NCBI RefSeq assembly: GCF_001512305.1
Contig: NZ_LNUT01000005.1
Location: 313,090 to 377,089, forward strand
DNA from: Arthrobacter sp. EPSL27
GTDB taxonomy: Bacteria > Actinomycetota > Actinomycetes > Actinomycetales > Micrococcaceae
Length of the DNA: 64,000 nt
Reading direction: 5' to 3'
Position 1 is the stretch's first letter, and every line of letters starts with the position of its first letter. Below are positions 14,886 through 22,460 of the stretch, one piece after another. The notes beneath the pieces are model-generated. The model saw nothing but the letters and a program-made list of their open reading frames with translations. It did not search any database and was not told the DNA's origin. A program made the translations under genes and the position numbers.

Positions 14886-16907
14886 TCAGCGCGTTGAAGC
14901 CAAAGGGGTATACGTCAGGGTCCTAAGGGCCAGGTCTCCTGCGCCGGCCACCAGCTTGAACGACTGCTTTTCCGACTTTGGGAACACCAGTGACGTGAGC
15001 GTCTTCTCCCCGTCATTGATGAAGACTTCGAGGGACGAGTGGTCAACGAACACGGTCAGGTCCACGCTGCCGTCCCCGGCCGGAACCGGGGCGGTGCGTC
15101 GCTCGGCGAACAGCGGTCCAAGGTCTGCACCCCCGTCCGCCGGCTGTTCACGCGTGACAAAGGCTGTCCCGGCCGTGAAGTCGTAGCCCACGGTTGCGAA
15201 GATTGAGTCTTCGCTCGCCAACTGCAGAAGCGCCTCGGCCGGGTTGCCGTCCCCACCGTCCGTTGCGGAGCGCTCGATGGTCAGGTCCAGCCGGTAGGCA
15301 CCGCCTTGGACAGCGGGAAGGCCTGCAGTGCCTGCCGCGGTAATTGGTGTTGGGCCGGTAGAGGAGGCTTCCCCTTCAAGGCGGGCCAACGTCTGTGACG
15401 GGCTTGAGACGAGTGTCGGTTTCCCTTCCACGGTCTTGAGCCGGATATCACGCACGATAGAGTCCATCCCGCCGTGCCAGTCGTCTGTGGGGAGTTTCCG
15501 GGCGTAGTCCCAGTTGTTGATCCAGCCCAGGGCCTGCCGCGACTGCATCCGCTGCCCGTCCGTGAGCCGGGGATCGTCCCAGGTCACCGCAGCGTAGAAG
15601 TCGGAGCCGGCGTCCAGCCACTGATGCTTGTCAGTGGCAGGCGTGAACGTGTGGCCGTCCCAGGTTCCAGTCCAATAGGCGACGCCGGTTGTCCTGCCTT
15701 CTTCGGTTCCATTTCCGCTGGCTGCCAGGACCCAGGTCCGCTTCGCGGGGTCGCCGTCCAGGTCCAGCTGGAACAGGTCCGGGCATTCAAGGACGCCGAG
15801 GCCGGGCAGCTCAACGCTCGAGGCGTACCGCCACGTCTTGAGGTCCTGCGATGTGTACATTCCCAGCTTGCCGCCCTCGGCCAGGATCATCAGCCATTGC
15901 CCGTTTGCGTCATCGCGGACGATCTTTGGGTCGCGCCAGTGTTCCTCCCCGGGATTCTCCATCACGGGGTTTCCCTCGTAGGCGGTAAAACTGTAGCCGC
16001 CGTCGTTTGAATGGAAAAGAGACTGCCGCTGGACCCCTTCGTCCTGCTGCGTCAGGACCGAAATGACGGCGCCGTATCCGAAGCCGGCCGTGTTCTGGTA
16101 GTCCACCACCGCACTGCCCGTTTCGATGTCGCCCAGCCCGTTTTCGTACTTGTGGATGGCAACGCCTTCGTCCTTCCACGTCAACAGGTCGGTGCTGGTG
16201 AGGTGGTACCACTCGGTGCCGTTGCCCTCAGGGTAGTCAGCGTTGTACAGGTAGTAGTAGTGCCAGAGTCCGTCCAGGAAGAAGGGGCGCTGCGGGTCGT
16301 TCATCCAGTCCTTGCCGGGCGTGATGTGGTACGCCGGGCGGTACTGCGAAGAGCCGGCAGGACGCTCAGGCGATGTCCCCGGGGCCGGTGTCCGGTCGAT
16401 TCTGCCGAGGTCGCCGAGCATGGCATCAACGGCTTCAGGCGTGATGCAGTCCGGCCGGCGGACTTCCCCTGCCCCGGCCTGCTGTGTTTGATCATCGAGG
16501 CTTGATCGTAGGAAGACGTCGCTGCCGGTCCGGGCTGCGGCAACCCACCCGTCGGGGCAGGTGATGCTGCGGAGATCCTCCACTCCGGCGGACCGGATGG
16601 GTTGGCCGTCCTCCAGCGTACGATCGCCCCCTGAGAGCCAATATGTGCCGTAAGTGCCTCGGGAAGCCTTGAGCGCGGACTGTGCCGAGGCAACGTTCTC
16701 CAGGGCGCTTTCAGCCCTGTTCGCGGCCGTGTCCGGCGTGTGGATCTGGGGAATGAACGCCACCAGGGCGGCCAGCAGGGCGCTGGCAGCCAGCGCCACG
16801 GCGAACCAGGTGCTACGGCTGGCGGCGGGTAAAGACAGGTTCCATTTGTGGGACATCATGGCCGTTCGGGTAGGGCCGGTACCGGCAAAAAGGGGCGGGG
16901 ACGCCAT
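14886..16907 (-). CDS. GH32 family fructan hydrolase with N-terminal pilin-like module
   Basis: A 673-residue protein. Residues about 190-673 are a GH32 five-bladed propeller plus beta-sandwich: the nucleophile block WMNDPQ near 209, the transition-state RDP in EHWRDPK, and the acid/base in ECPDLF. It should cleave fructans such as levan or inulin, or sucrose. Before that lies one membrane segment (residues about 32-52) followed by AESALENVASAQSALKASRG and GTYGTY, which looks like a type IV pilin or pseudopilin body rather than a plain linker. A later start at 16859 (MMSHKWN) is possible; neither has a strong ribosome-binding site. It follows the levansucrase gene by 69 bases in the same direction, so they probably form one sucrose-levan operon. 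Confidence 0.85.
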   Translation of the reverse strand: MASPPLFAGTGPTRTAMMSHKWNLSLPAASRSTWFAVALAASALLAALVAFIPQIHTPDTAANRAESALENVASAQSALKASRGTYGTYWLSGGDRTLEDGQPIRSAGVEDLRSITCPDGWVAAARTGSDVFLRSSLDDQTQQAGAGEVRRPDCITPEAVDAMLGDLGRIDRTPAPGTSPERPAGSSQYRPAYHITPGKDWMNDPQRPFFLDGLWHYYYLYNADYPEGNGTEWYHLTSTDLLTWKDEGVAIHKYENGLGDIETGSAVVDYQNTAGFGYGAVISVLTQQDEGVQRQSLFHSNDGGYSFTAYEGNPVMENPGEEHWRDPKIVRDDANGQWLMILAEGGKLGMYTSQDLKTWRYASSVELPGLGVLECPDLFQLDLDGDPAKRTWVLAASGNGTEEGRTTGVAYWTGTWDGHTFTPATDKHQWLDAGSDFYAAVTWDDPRLTDGQRMQSRQALGWINNWDYARKLPTDDWHGGMDSIVRDIRLKTVEGKPTLVSSPSQTLARLEGEASSTGPTPITAAGTAGLPAVQGGAYRLDLTIERSATDGGDGNPAEALLQLASEDSIFATVGYDFTAGTAFVTREQPADGGADLGPLFAERRTAPVPAGDGSVDLTVFVDHSSLEVFINDGEKTLTSLVFPKSEKQSFKLVAGAGDLALRTLTYTPLASTR

Positions 16908-16976
16908 TCCGGCGCCCCCGTCCGTTACCTCTTGCCAGGCCGTCGCGACAGGCGGTGGCCTGGCGGGCGGTGGAAA

Positions 16977-18575
16977 CTACTTGTAGAGGCCCTCGCCGCC
17001 AACTTTGACGTTGGTGGGCAGGTAGCCGAACGGCCCCAGGCCGTTTTGGCCGAAGCTGCGGTCCACCTCGGAGACGCCATCGCGGAAGTTGATCTTGACG
17101 GTGGGGGACAGCGATCCGCCCCTGACCCCGTTGACGTTGTCGATGAAGGACTGGACCAGGCCGCCGGGCTGCACATAGTGCGAGTAGGCCTGGAACTGCC
17201 GGCCGTTCTGGTTGGGGGTGGGCGCTTCCGGGGATTCGGAGGGCAGGTTGAGGTCGGTCGGTGAGGCCAGCGCCAGGCCGCTGTTGTTCATCGGCTGGTA
17301 GTCGGAACGGACGCCGTCGCCTACGAAGCCGTAGACACCGTCCGGGCCGCGCATACCGGCCGCATAGGTGAACTGGTGGCTGATGGTGAACAGGTAGTAC
17401 TTGTTCTTGCCGCCTTCGTTCTGGATGAAGATCTGCGGGCGCTCGGTCTGGTCGTTGACGCAGTTGGCGGAGAGGATGGGCGGCAGGAAGGACCACTTTG
17501 TGAGGTCCTTGTTGTCCGCCACGGCCAGGCCGACGTTCGCCGTCTGGTAGTAGGCGCCGCTGCTGTTGACCTCAGCTACGGATTCGGCGTTCGCGTCGCC
17601 CGGGCGGTATCCGAGGTCCTCGGCCTTGCACTCGTAATCACCGCGGGTTCCGCCGGTGTTGCCTTCGAAGACCATGTACGTCTTGCCCGGGTGGGCGGGA
17701 TCTTCGAACGTGTAAGGGTCGCGGAAGGCAAAGCCCGGGTTCTGGGCCTTGGTCTGGTACATCGTGCCATCCGGTTCCAGCAGCTTGGTGTGCTGGAAGC
17801 CGTCGAAGGTGACGCCGTTCTTGTCGGCGTGGATCTTGCCCAGGGCCTTGGCGATGGCTGCGTCCGGGGCGACGCCGCCGCCACCGGCGTTGCGCTCGGC
17901 CACGTCGTAGAAGGTGGTGGCCGTGTAGAAGACGTTGACCTGATTGCCCTGCATCAGGCGGGTGGAACCGGACCATTCGGTGTTTCCGATAGAGGCGCCG
18001 TCGGCAAAGACGTGTCCGCCGTAGTTCCACTTGTCCGTGGCCGGGTCGGCGTTGGTCTTGCGGAAGAAGTAGCCAATCCGGGCGTTCCAGTGGCGCTGGT
18101 CGAACCCGTAGCCGGCGTCGCGGTCGGCGACCAGGGAGAACACGACGTCCCAGCCCTTGTAGCTGATCTGGTTCGCGTTCTCGTCGGTGAGGGACCAGGT
18201 GTCCCAGACCCAGACGTCCTCATTCATGGTGGGGAAGTCCTCGGGAATTTCCGGCATGGTGACGTTCGGGCTCATGGAGTTCACGCCGGGAGCTACCGTG
18301 GGGTCGCTCTGGGCCATGATCTGCTTGGCATCGGCGCGGGTCCACTTGGAGGTGAAGTCCGACGCCGGATCGTAGGCCTGCTGGCTGTGCGCGGTGGGAA
18401 GGGGGAAGCCCGGCGTCGGGGCCGGCATCTGCTGGGTTGCCGGCGGGTCCGACGGCTCGTTGGCGTGGGCGGCCGGAACGGCTAGGAGCGTGCTGACGGC
18501 AAGGGCCGCCAGGGTTGCCGCGGCAGCAGAGCGCTTCCGCAGCTTCCGGGGTTGATGGGGGTGGTGCTGAGGCAT
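16977..18575 (-). CDS. Levansucrase (GH68), secreted
   Basis: A 532-residue precursor of a GH68 fructosyltransferase, which makes levan and glucose from sucrose outside the cell. A basic N-terminus and hydrophobic core end in AVPAAHANE (cleavage near residue 38). The catalytic nucleophile is Asp125 in VWDTWS, the transition-state stabiliser lies in FRDPYTFED near 273, and the acid/base Glu in DQTERPQIF near 400. ATG 18575 begins at the signal peptide and follows a GAGAAGAG stretch; the open frame continues 43 codons upstream without meaning. A LacI-type operator lies about 235 bases upstream. The GH32 enzyme downstream could hydrolyse the levan made. Confidence 0.92.
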   Translation of the reverse strand: MPQHHPHQPRKLRKRSAAAATLAALAVSTLLAVPAAHANEPSDPPATQQMPAPTPGFPLPTAHSQQAYDPASDFTSKWTRADAKQIMAQSDPTVAPGVNSMSPNVTMPEIPEDFPTMNEDVWVWDTWSLTDENANQISYKGWDVVFSLVADRDAGYGFDQRHWNARIGYFFRKTNADPATDKWNYGGHVFADGASIGNTEWSGSTRLMQGNQVNVFYTATTFYDVAERNAGGGGVAPDAAIAKALGKIHADKNGVTFDGFQHTKLLEPDGTMYQTKAQNPGFAFRDPYTFEDPAHPGKTYMVFEGNTGGTRGDYECKAEDLGYRPGDANAESVAEVNSSGAYYQTANVGLAVADNKDLTKWSFLPPILSANCVNDQTERPQIFIQNEGGKNKYYLFTISHQFTYAAGMRGPDGVYGFVGDGVRSDYQPMNNSGLALASPTDLNLPSESPEAPTPNQNGRQFQAYSHYVQPGGLVQSFIDNVNGVRGGSLSPTVKINFRDGVSEVDRSFGQNGLGPFGYLPTNVKVGGEGLYK

Positions 18576-19068
18576 GGTGCTCTTCTCGGGGAGTTCGAAG
18601 CCATCTGTGGAAAAGGGTTTCCCGGCACTCCGGCTCCCCGATGACAAAGAGCTGTCGCGGGGACGCCTTTGTGGTGGGTGATAAGGGGTTCGTTCCCCTG
18701 TCATAGGCGGCTGGGGGTTTCCTGTGCTGCGCCTGCAAACACACTAGGCACGGCTTTGGAGGGGTTTCAAATCCCCCGACCTGTGGCCCCGCAGGGGTGG
18801 CGGGCGAGAATGTAAGCGCTTGCACCTTCCTTGTTGTGCGCGCGTGGCACAATCCGGCTGGATCAGTCAAGTATGTTGGGAAACTCACAGTTGGTGCGGG
18901 GCGCGGAGTCGGTGACAGGCCTCGTTACTGTGGTCGTTGGGTACGGTCCCATGAAAAGTGTCAGGGCCAGTCCCGGCCGCATCCCGACGCCGGCGGTGCA
19001 CCGCGACGTTGGTTCAGCGTCGGGTGCGGGGCTTCAGCCAAACCCCGGCTGGCCCTAAAGTTGAGCGC
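18576..19068. promoter_or_regulatory. Divergent intergenic region between levansucrase and map
   Basis: This 493-base stretch carries no convincing gene. On the levansucrase side it has a long leader with several weak hairpins, a possible minus-strand promoter TTGAAA-N17-CTAGTG near 18770-18745, and a LacI-type operator at 18811-18824. On the map side, TAAAGT at 19056-19061 lies seven bases before the map ATG. Confidence 0.5.
18811..18824. promoter_or_regulatory. LacI/GalR-family operator-like palindrome
   Basis: TGTAAGCGCTTGCA is a 14-bp palindrome with the central AAGCGCTT and CG core typical of LacI-family repressor sites. It lies upstream of the levansucrase gene. No LacI-family gene is in the window, so the regulator is encoded elsewhere. 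Confidence 0.6.
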
Positions 19069-19836
19069 ATGTCGATGATCAAAAGTCCCGCCGAGATAGC
19101 CCTGATGCGCGAATCAGGCAGGGTGGTGGCGGCCACGCTGCAACGCGTCCGGGAGGCTGCCGCCGTCGGGGTTTCCCTGAAGGAACTCGACGAACTGGCC
19201 GCGGCCACCATCGCCGCCGCCGGAGCAACGCCGGCCTTCCTCAACTACAAGCCGCGGTGGGCGTCCGTCCCGTTTCCCGGGGTGATCTGCACCTCCGTCA
19301 ACGACGCGGTGGTGCATGGCATCCCGGGCGGCTACCGGCTCCAGGACGGCGACCTGCTCAGCGTGGACTGCGGCGCATTCCTTGACGGCTGGTGCGGGGA
19401 CGCTGCCATCAGCTTCATCGTGGGAACGGCTGATCCGGTGGACCAAGCCCTGATCGACGCCACCGAGGCCGCCCTGGCCCGCGGCATCGAGGCGGCACGG
19501 ATCGGCAACAAGATGGGGGACCTGGCCTACGCGATCGGCGGGGCGTCGCGCCGTGCCGGTTACGGGCTGCTGGCAGACCACGGCGGCCACGGGATCGGCA
19601 AGACCATGCACGCCGACCCGCACGTCCCCAACGACGGCCGGCCCGGCCGCGGCATCAAGCTGACCGAAGGCCTGGTTATCGCGATCGAGCCGATGCTGAT
19701 CCTGGGCGGCAAGGACGACTACTTCCATGACGACGACGAATGGACCCTCCGCTCAGCCAATGGCCGCCGGGCCGCCCACAGCGAGCACACCGTGGCCATC
19801 ACGAAAGAGGGGCCCGTCATCCTGACCCTGCCCTAG
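19069..19836 (+). CDS. map: Methionine aminopeptidase, type I
   Basis: A 255-residue metalloprotease that removes the N-terminal Met after deformylation. All five metal ligands are recognisable: Asp in SVDCGAF, Asp in WCGDAAISF, His in DHGGHGIGK, Glu in AIEPML and Glu in AHSEHTVAIT. Length fits MetAP type Ia without an N-terminal zinc or linker extension. ATG 19069 follows TAAAGT by seven bases with no Shine-Dalgarno, pointing to a leaderless mRNA; an in-frame ATG two codons later is an alternative. It is far from def and not in a ribosomal operon, so it may be an extra copy. Confidence 0.93.
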   Translation: MSMIKSPAEIALMRESGRVVAATLQRVREAAAVGVSLKELDELAAATIAAAGATPAFLNYKPRWASVPFPGVICTSVNDAVVHGIPGGYRLQDGDLLSVDCGAFLDGWCGDAAISFIVGTADPVDQALIDATEAALARGIEAARIGNKMGDLAYAIGGASRRAGYGLLADHGGHGIGKTMHADPHVPNDGRPGRGIKLTEGLVIAIEPMLILGGKDDYFHDDDEWTLRSANGRRAAHSEHTVAITKEGPVILTLP

Positions 19837-19854
19837 GAGCCGGACGCCCTGGGA

Positions 19855-19866
19855 CCGGACGTCCGG
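19855..19866. repeat. Palindrome and CCGGAC repeats between map and LapA gene
   Basis: CCGGACGTCCGG is a perfect 12-bp palindrome, followed by further GGCCGGAC units up to 19887. It sits between two convergent genes and may act as a terminator hairpin. Confidence 0.4.
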
Positions 19867-19885
19867 GCCGGACGCCCGGGCCGGA

Positions 19886-20353
19886 CTAGCGGGTGGCGCG
19901 GCTGCGGCGTGCGGCGACGCGGAGCTGGATGATGCGCGCGGCTCCGGCGATGGCGACCAGTACGCCGCCGCCCACCGCAGCGATGAGCAGTGCGATGCCC
20001 AGCGGCACCGATCCCTGGAGGCCAAAGAACTTCACCTGGACGTACTCCTGGTTCTGCAGGATGAACGCGATGAGCAGGATCAGCACCACCAAGGCGCTCG
20101 CAACCGCTGCCCAGACCATGCCGGCGCGGGTGACCTGGCGTTCCGGGGCCGGTGCGGTTGTTTCGGGAGCCTCGGCCCCGGCATCCACGCCCCTCCCGTC
20201 TGCCGGTGCGGCGGCCGGTGTTCCGGGCACCATGCCGGTGCCGGCCGCGGGGGACGTGGCTTCGGCGTCTTGCCCGGCAGCCGTGGCGTCAAAGGTGCCC
20301 GGCTGGGTGGGCGGGACGTTGCTGGGATCAAATTCGCGGGGTGTCTGCGTCAT
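19886..20353 (-). CDS. LapA-domain (DUF1049) membrane protein
   Basis: A 155-residue protein with a disordered Pro/Ala/Thr-rich cytosolic N-terminus (residues 1-75), two membrane segments (about 78-100 and 116-138) joined by a short QNQEYVQVKFFG loop, and a basic C-terminus. The loop and the two helices match the LapA/DUF1049 family, whose E. coli members help lipopolysaccharide assembly; actinobacteria lack LPS, so the role here is unknown. GAAAGG upstream of ATG 20353 is a fair ribosome-binding site. It converges with map. Confidence 0.8.
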   Translation of the reverse strand: MTQTPREFDPSNVPPTQPGTFDATAAGQDAEATSPAAGTGMVPGTPAAAPADGRGVDAGAEAPETTAPAPERQVTRAGMVWAAVASALVVLILLIAFILQNQEYVQVKFFGLQGSVPLGIALLIAAVGGGVLVAIAGAARIIQLRVAARRSRATR

Positions 20354-20530
20354 GGCGGCCGTACCTTTCGGTTGCGGGCAGCGGCCATACCTCGGGCCCT
20401 GCCTGTCTGCTCAATACTAAGCGTGCTGACGGCTTATGTCCGGGAGCCCATCGGCCGGGCCGTATGCGACGGCTTTAACGGGCGGGAGAAGTGGATGTTG
20501 CGGCGCTGGGCCGGAGCCCGGTGGACTGCG

Positions 20531-20566
20531 GGCCCGGCCTGCAGAATGTTTCGGCAGGCCGGGGCC
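20531..20566 (-). terminator. Probable original terminator of tRNA-Arg, now stranded beyond the island
   Basis: Inverted repeat GGCCCGGCCTGC/GCAGGCCGGGGCC lies just beyond the distal att copy, at the place where the tRNA-Arg terminator would have been before the island inserted. There is no clear T-run. Confidence 0.45.
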
Positions 20567-20576
20567 GTGTATGGGT

Positions 20577-20614
20577 GCCCAAGGAGGGAATCGAACCCCC
20601 GATCGGCGGATTAG
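20577..20614 (-). repeat. attL: displaced 3' part of tRNA-Arg
   Basis: These 38 bases match the 3' part of the intact tRNA-Arg(TCT) at 24358-24395 at 36 of 38 positions, from the anticodon 3' flank to the acceptor end. The match stops sharply at GGATTAG, after which the sequences differ. This is the standard mark of site-specific integration into a tRNA gene. Confidence 0.9.
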
Positions 20615-20781
20615 CGGATGGCGCTTTTGGCGGTTTTGCACTGTCCATCACCGGCCGCGTGATTCCGGGGAAATTAGGCGCTAGGCAGGCCGGGCGATTT
20701 TAGTCGCATATCACTATTTTTCGGCGTTTCCGGTGGGTGAACGGTGGGATTCAAAGATTTGCCTGGGTCGCCTAATAGTAG

Positions 20782-20910
20782 TCAATCGGTCTTACCCGCG
20801 TCTTCGGCGGCCTTGGCAGTCTCCTTGGTCTTCCGCGCGGCGTTGTTCATGCGCTGCACGAACTGAGATACCTCGGCCTGCAGCCTGGGAGTTAGGACCT
20901 TGTCGCTCAC
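20782..20910 (-). pseudogene. Truncated start of a phage tail tape-measure-like protein
   Basis: From GTG 20910 a 42-residue frame reads as the helical, Lys/Ala-rich beginning of a tail tape-measure protein (FVQRMNNAARKTKETAKAA) and then stops at 20782, where a full gene would run for hundreds of codons more. Its GTG overlaps the TGA of the upstream tail gene (GTGA), a spacing usual within phage operons. The identification rests on composition and context and is tentative. Confidence 0.5.
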
Positions 20911-21281
20911 AGCCCCTCCCCAAATTTCTGAAGAACGTGACCAACGGCGTCACGAAGTATTGGCTCGTGTTCGTCTCCAGCCGGCCCGAGGACCGGCTGC
21001 GGGGCGGACCTGATCGTCCCGAACTCCACGAACTTCGACTAGCTCGACCGGGCTTGCACAACGCCCTGCGCTACCTGGGCATTGGACTCGGCAGAGGATG
21101 TCTGGATGCTACTCCGAAGGAATGCCGTGTCTGCGGGGGCATTGGCCTTCGCATCAGCTGCAGTGTCGGCGGTAGTTTTCCGCACCGCGCCCCTGATCAG
21201 GATGACCGCGACTTCTGTTTTGGGTTCTAGGCTGTCAGCGAAGGCGGTCAATTCGCTTGCGTCTACTTTAAAGCTATTCAT
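20907..21281 (-). pseudogene. HK97-gp10-like phage tail component with in-frame amber stop
   Basis: From ATG 21281 (preceded by GGAG) the frame encodes a 124-residue protein of the HK97 gp10 type: an N-terminal helix, then KANAPADTAFLRSSIQ near 60, and a C-terminal FVEFGTIRSAPQPVLGPA with helix. Codon 81 is TAG (21039-21041), in the context ...RSS-stop-SKFVEFGT, exactly where family members carry the Tyr of YSKFVEFGT. A single TAC/TAT to TAG change therefore breaks it, with the frame otherwise intact. The role in phages is head-tail or tail completion. The tape-measure-like fragment follows with a GTGA overlap. Confidence 0.75.
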
Positions 21282-21693
21282 CTGTTCTCCGATGCGGCGG
21301 AAGGCTCTATCCCTCAAGCTACGGAGAAACTGGGATGGGCTACTTCGGCGCTTCTGGGGAGCGGAAGTTCGGATCCCGGAGAGGGGTAGCTTGTCGATTG
21401 GACGACGACGCCGGACTAACAAGTAGACGTGCCACACGCCCCGTGTTGCGGGGCCGACGCCCGGCGAGTGACAAGCTATCCGCAAAAGGGCGTCCACAGT
21501 GTGTACACCTTTGCGCGAACGGTCTATGAAATGGCCGTCGCTCAGCCCGCCTGAGATCATGCTGATCTGAGGCGCATGGGTATCCCTGCCATGCCGCTAG
21601 GTCGGTCCAAGGCTGGCCACGCAGTAGATCCACCGCTTACCCATCGGGCAGCTAGGCTAGGGTTCGCGATATCACGACTTTGGGGAGGCCGCC
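21282..21693. other. Gene-free stretch of the island
   Basis: No credible coding frame is seen in these 412 bases. They hold a nested stem structure (21387-21478) and, near the right end, TAGGCT/TAGGGT hexamers (21651-21661) that may be the -10 region of the DUF4145 gene, followed by its GGGGAGG ribosome-binding site. Confidence 0.5.
21387..21478. ncRNA. Candidate structured RNA (three nested stems) in the island
   Basis: Three perfect stems are nested: TAGCTTGTC/GACAAGCTA (21387-21395 with 21470-21478), CGCCGG/CCGGCG (21409-21414 with 21461-21466), and hairpin GCCCCG-TGTTG-CGGGGC (21438-21454). Together they could fold a 92-nt RNA from either strand. It matches no family I recognise. Confidence 0.35.
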
Positions 21694-22359
21694 ATGGCTG
21701 CGACAACTTGCGGACGGTGTGGAAAGTTCAGCCACATGACTAGCATCGGGCCCGCCATCACAGCGGAACTGGGCTCTTCCGGCCCCTACATCATCGAGAA
21801 CCCATTCCGCTGCGACAACTGCCATGGACTTAATATCGGAGGGTCTCAGGTATATAGCCTTCCGATGCATACCAGCAATGAGGGTGCGATGTCTGCATTC
21901 TGGCACTCAAAGGAACCGGACTACTGGCACCCACAGTTTGTCCAAGGTCAGGACTACCCAGACGTACCGGAGCACGTAGAACGGCCAGCATCGGAGGCCC
22001 ACATGTGCATGAGCGTGTCCGCGCACATGTCCGCGATTCTAATGGCCCGGTCCGTGATAGAGGCAGTCGCTAAGGACAATGGAATCGACTCGGGAAGTCT
22101 CTTCAAGAAGATAGATGCGATGCACAGCAAGGGCTTGATCACCGAGTTCGCCAAAAAGACTGCTCACACCATCCGCACGTTTGGGAATGATATGGCTCAC
22201 GGTGACTTCACGGTTGAAGTGGACGCTGCTGACGCGAAAGGGGTCCTGACCTTCATGGATTACATCCTGCGCGAGGTGTACCAGGCGCCGGCGGAGCTGC
22301 AGCGGCTCCAAGACGGTGCCGACGCCCGGAATTCGCATAGGGAAGCCCAGAGACAGTAG
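21694..22359 (+). CDS. DUF4145 domain protein with N-terminal zinc ribbon
   Basis: A 221-residue protein. The N-terminus has CGRCG (6-10) and CDNC (about 40-43), a four-Cys zinc ribbon. Residues about 105-205 match DUF4145: SAHMSAILMARSVIEAVAKDNG, then LITEFAKKTAHTIRTFGNDMAHGDF and a final helix. The FGNDMAHG block resembles the catalytic R...N..xH segment of HEPN-superfamily RNases, to which DUF4145 has been related; activity is not proven. DUF4145 genes are frequent beside restriction and other defence genes. GGGGAGG precedes ATG 21694. The stop codon sits in the loop of a perfect 15-bp inverted repeat. It is the first intact gene of the island. Confidence 0.75.
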   Translation: MAATTCGRCGKFSHMTSIGPAITAELGSSGPYIIENPFRCDNCHGLNIGGSQVYSLPMHTSNEGAMSAFWHSKEPDYWHPQFVQGQDYPDVPEHVERPASEAHMCMSVSAHMSAILMARSVIEAVAKDNGIDSGSLFKKIDAMHSKGLITEFAKKTAHTIRTFGNDMAHGDFTVEVDAADAKGVLTFMDYILREVYQAPAELQRLQDGADARNSHREAQRQ

Positions 22360-22382
22360 TTCAAGGTCTGTCTCTGGGCTTC
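22342..22382 (+). terminator. Perfect 15-bp inverted repeat over the DUF4145 stop codon
   Basis: GAAGCCCAGAGACAG (22342-22356) and CTGTCTCTGGGCTTC (22368-22382) pair perfectly, with the TAG stop inside the 11-base loop. There is no U-tract, but the strength of the stem suggests transcription end or mRNA stabilisation. Confidence 0.55.
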
Positions 22383-22447
22383 CAGCTTGGGTAACTCAAC
22401 CGGTCTTACTTACCCCTAAGATGGAGCGGTTCGAAGCGAGCCATTCA

Positions 22448-22457
22448 GGGGGGGGGG
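22448..22457 (+). repeat. Ten-G homopolymer acting as ribosome-binding site of the HNH-like gene
   Basis: A run of ten G ends three bases before ATG 22461. It is the only Shine-Dalgarno-like sequence for the gene. Runs of this length are prone to slippage, so expression could vary between cells. Confidence 0.65.
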
Positions 22458-22460
22458 ACT

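Noticed and set aside
20577-20614. A second tRNA-Arg gene
   Set aside because: Only the 3' half is present; there is no D arm or 5' acceptor strand, so it is an att remnant.
21282-21560. 93-codon extension upstream of the gp10-like gene
   Set aside because: Arg-rich, no phage similarity, and GGAG-ATG at 21281 gives the family start.
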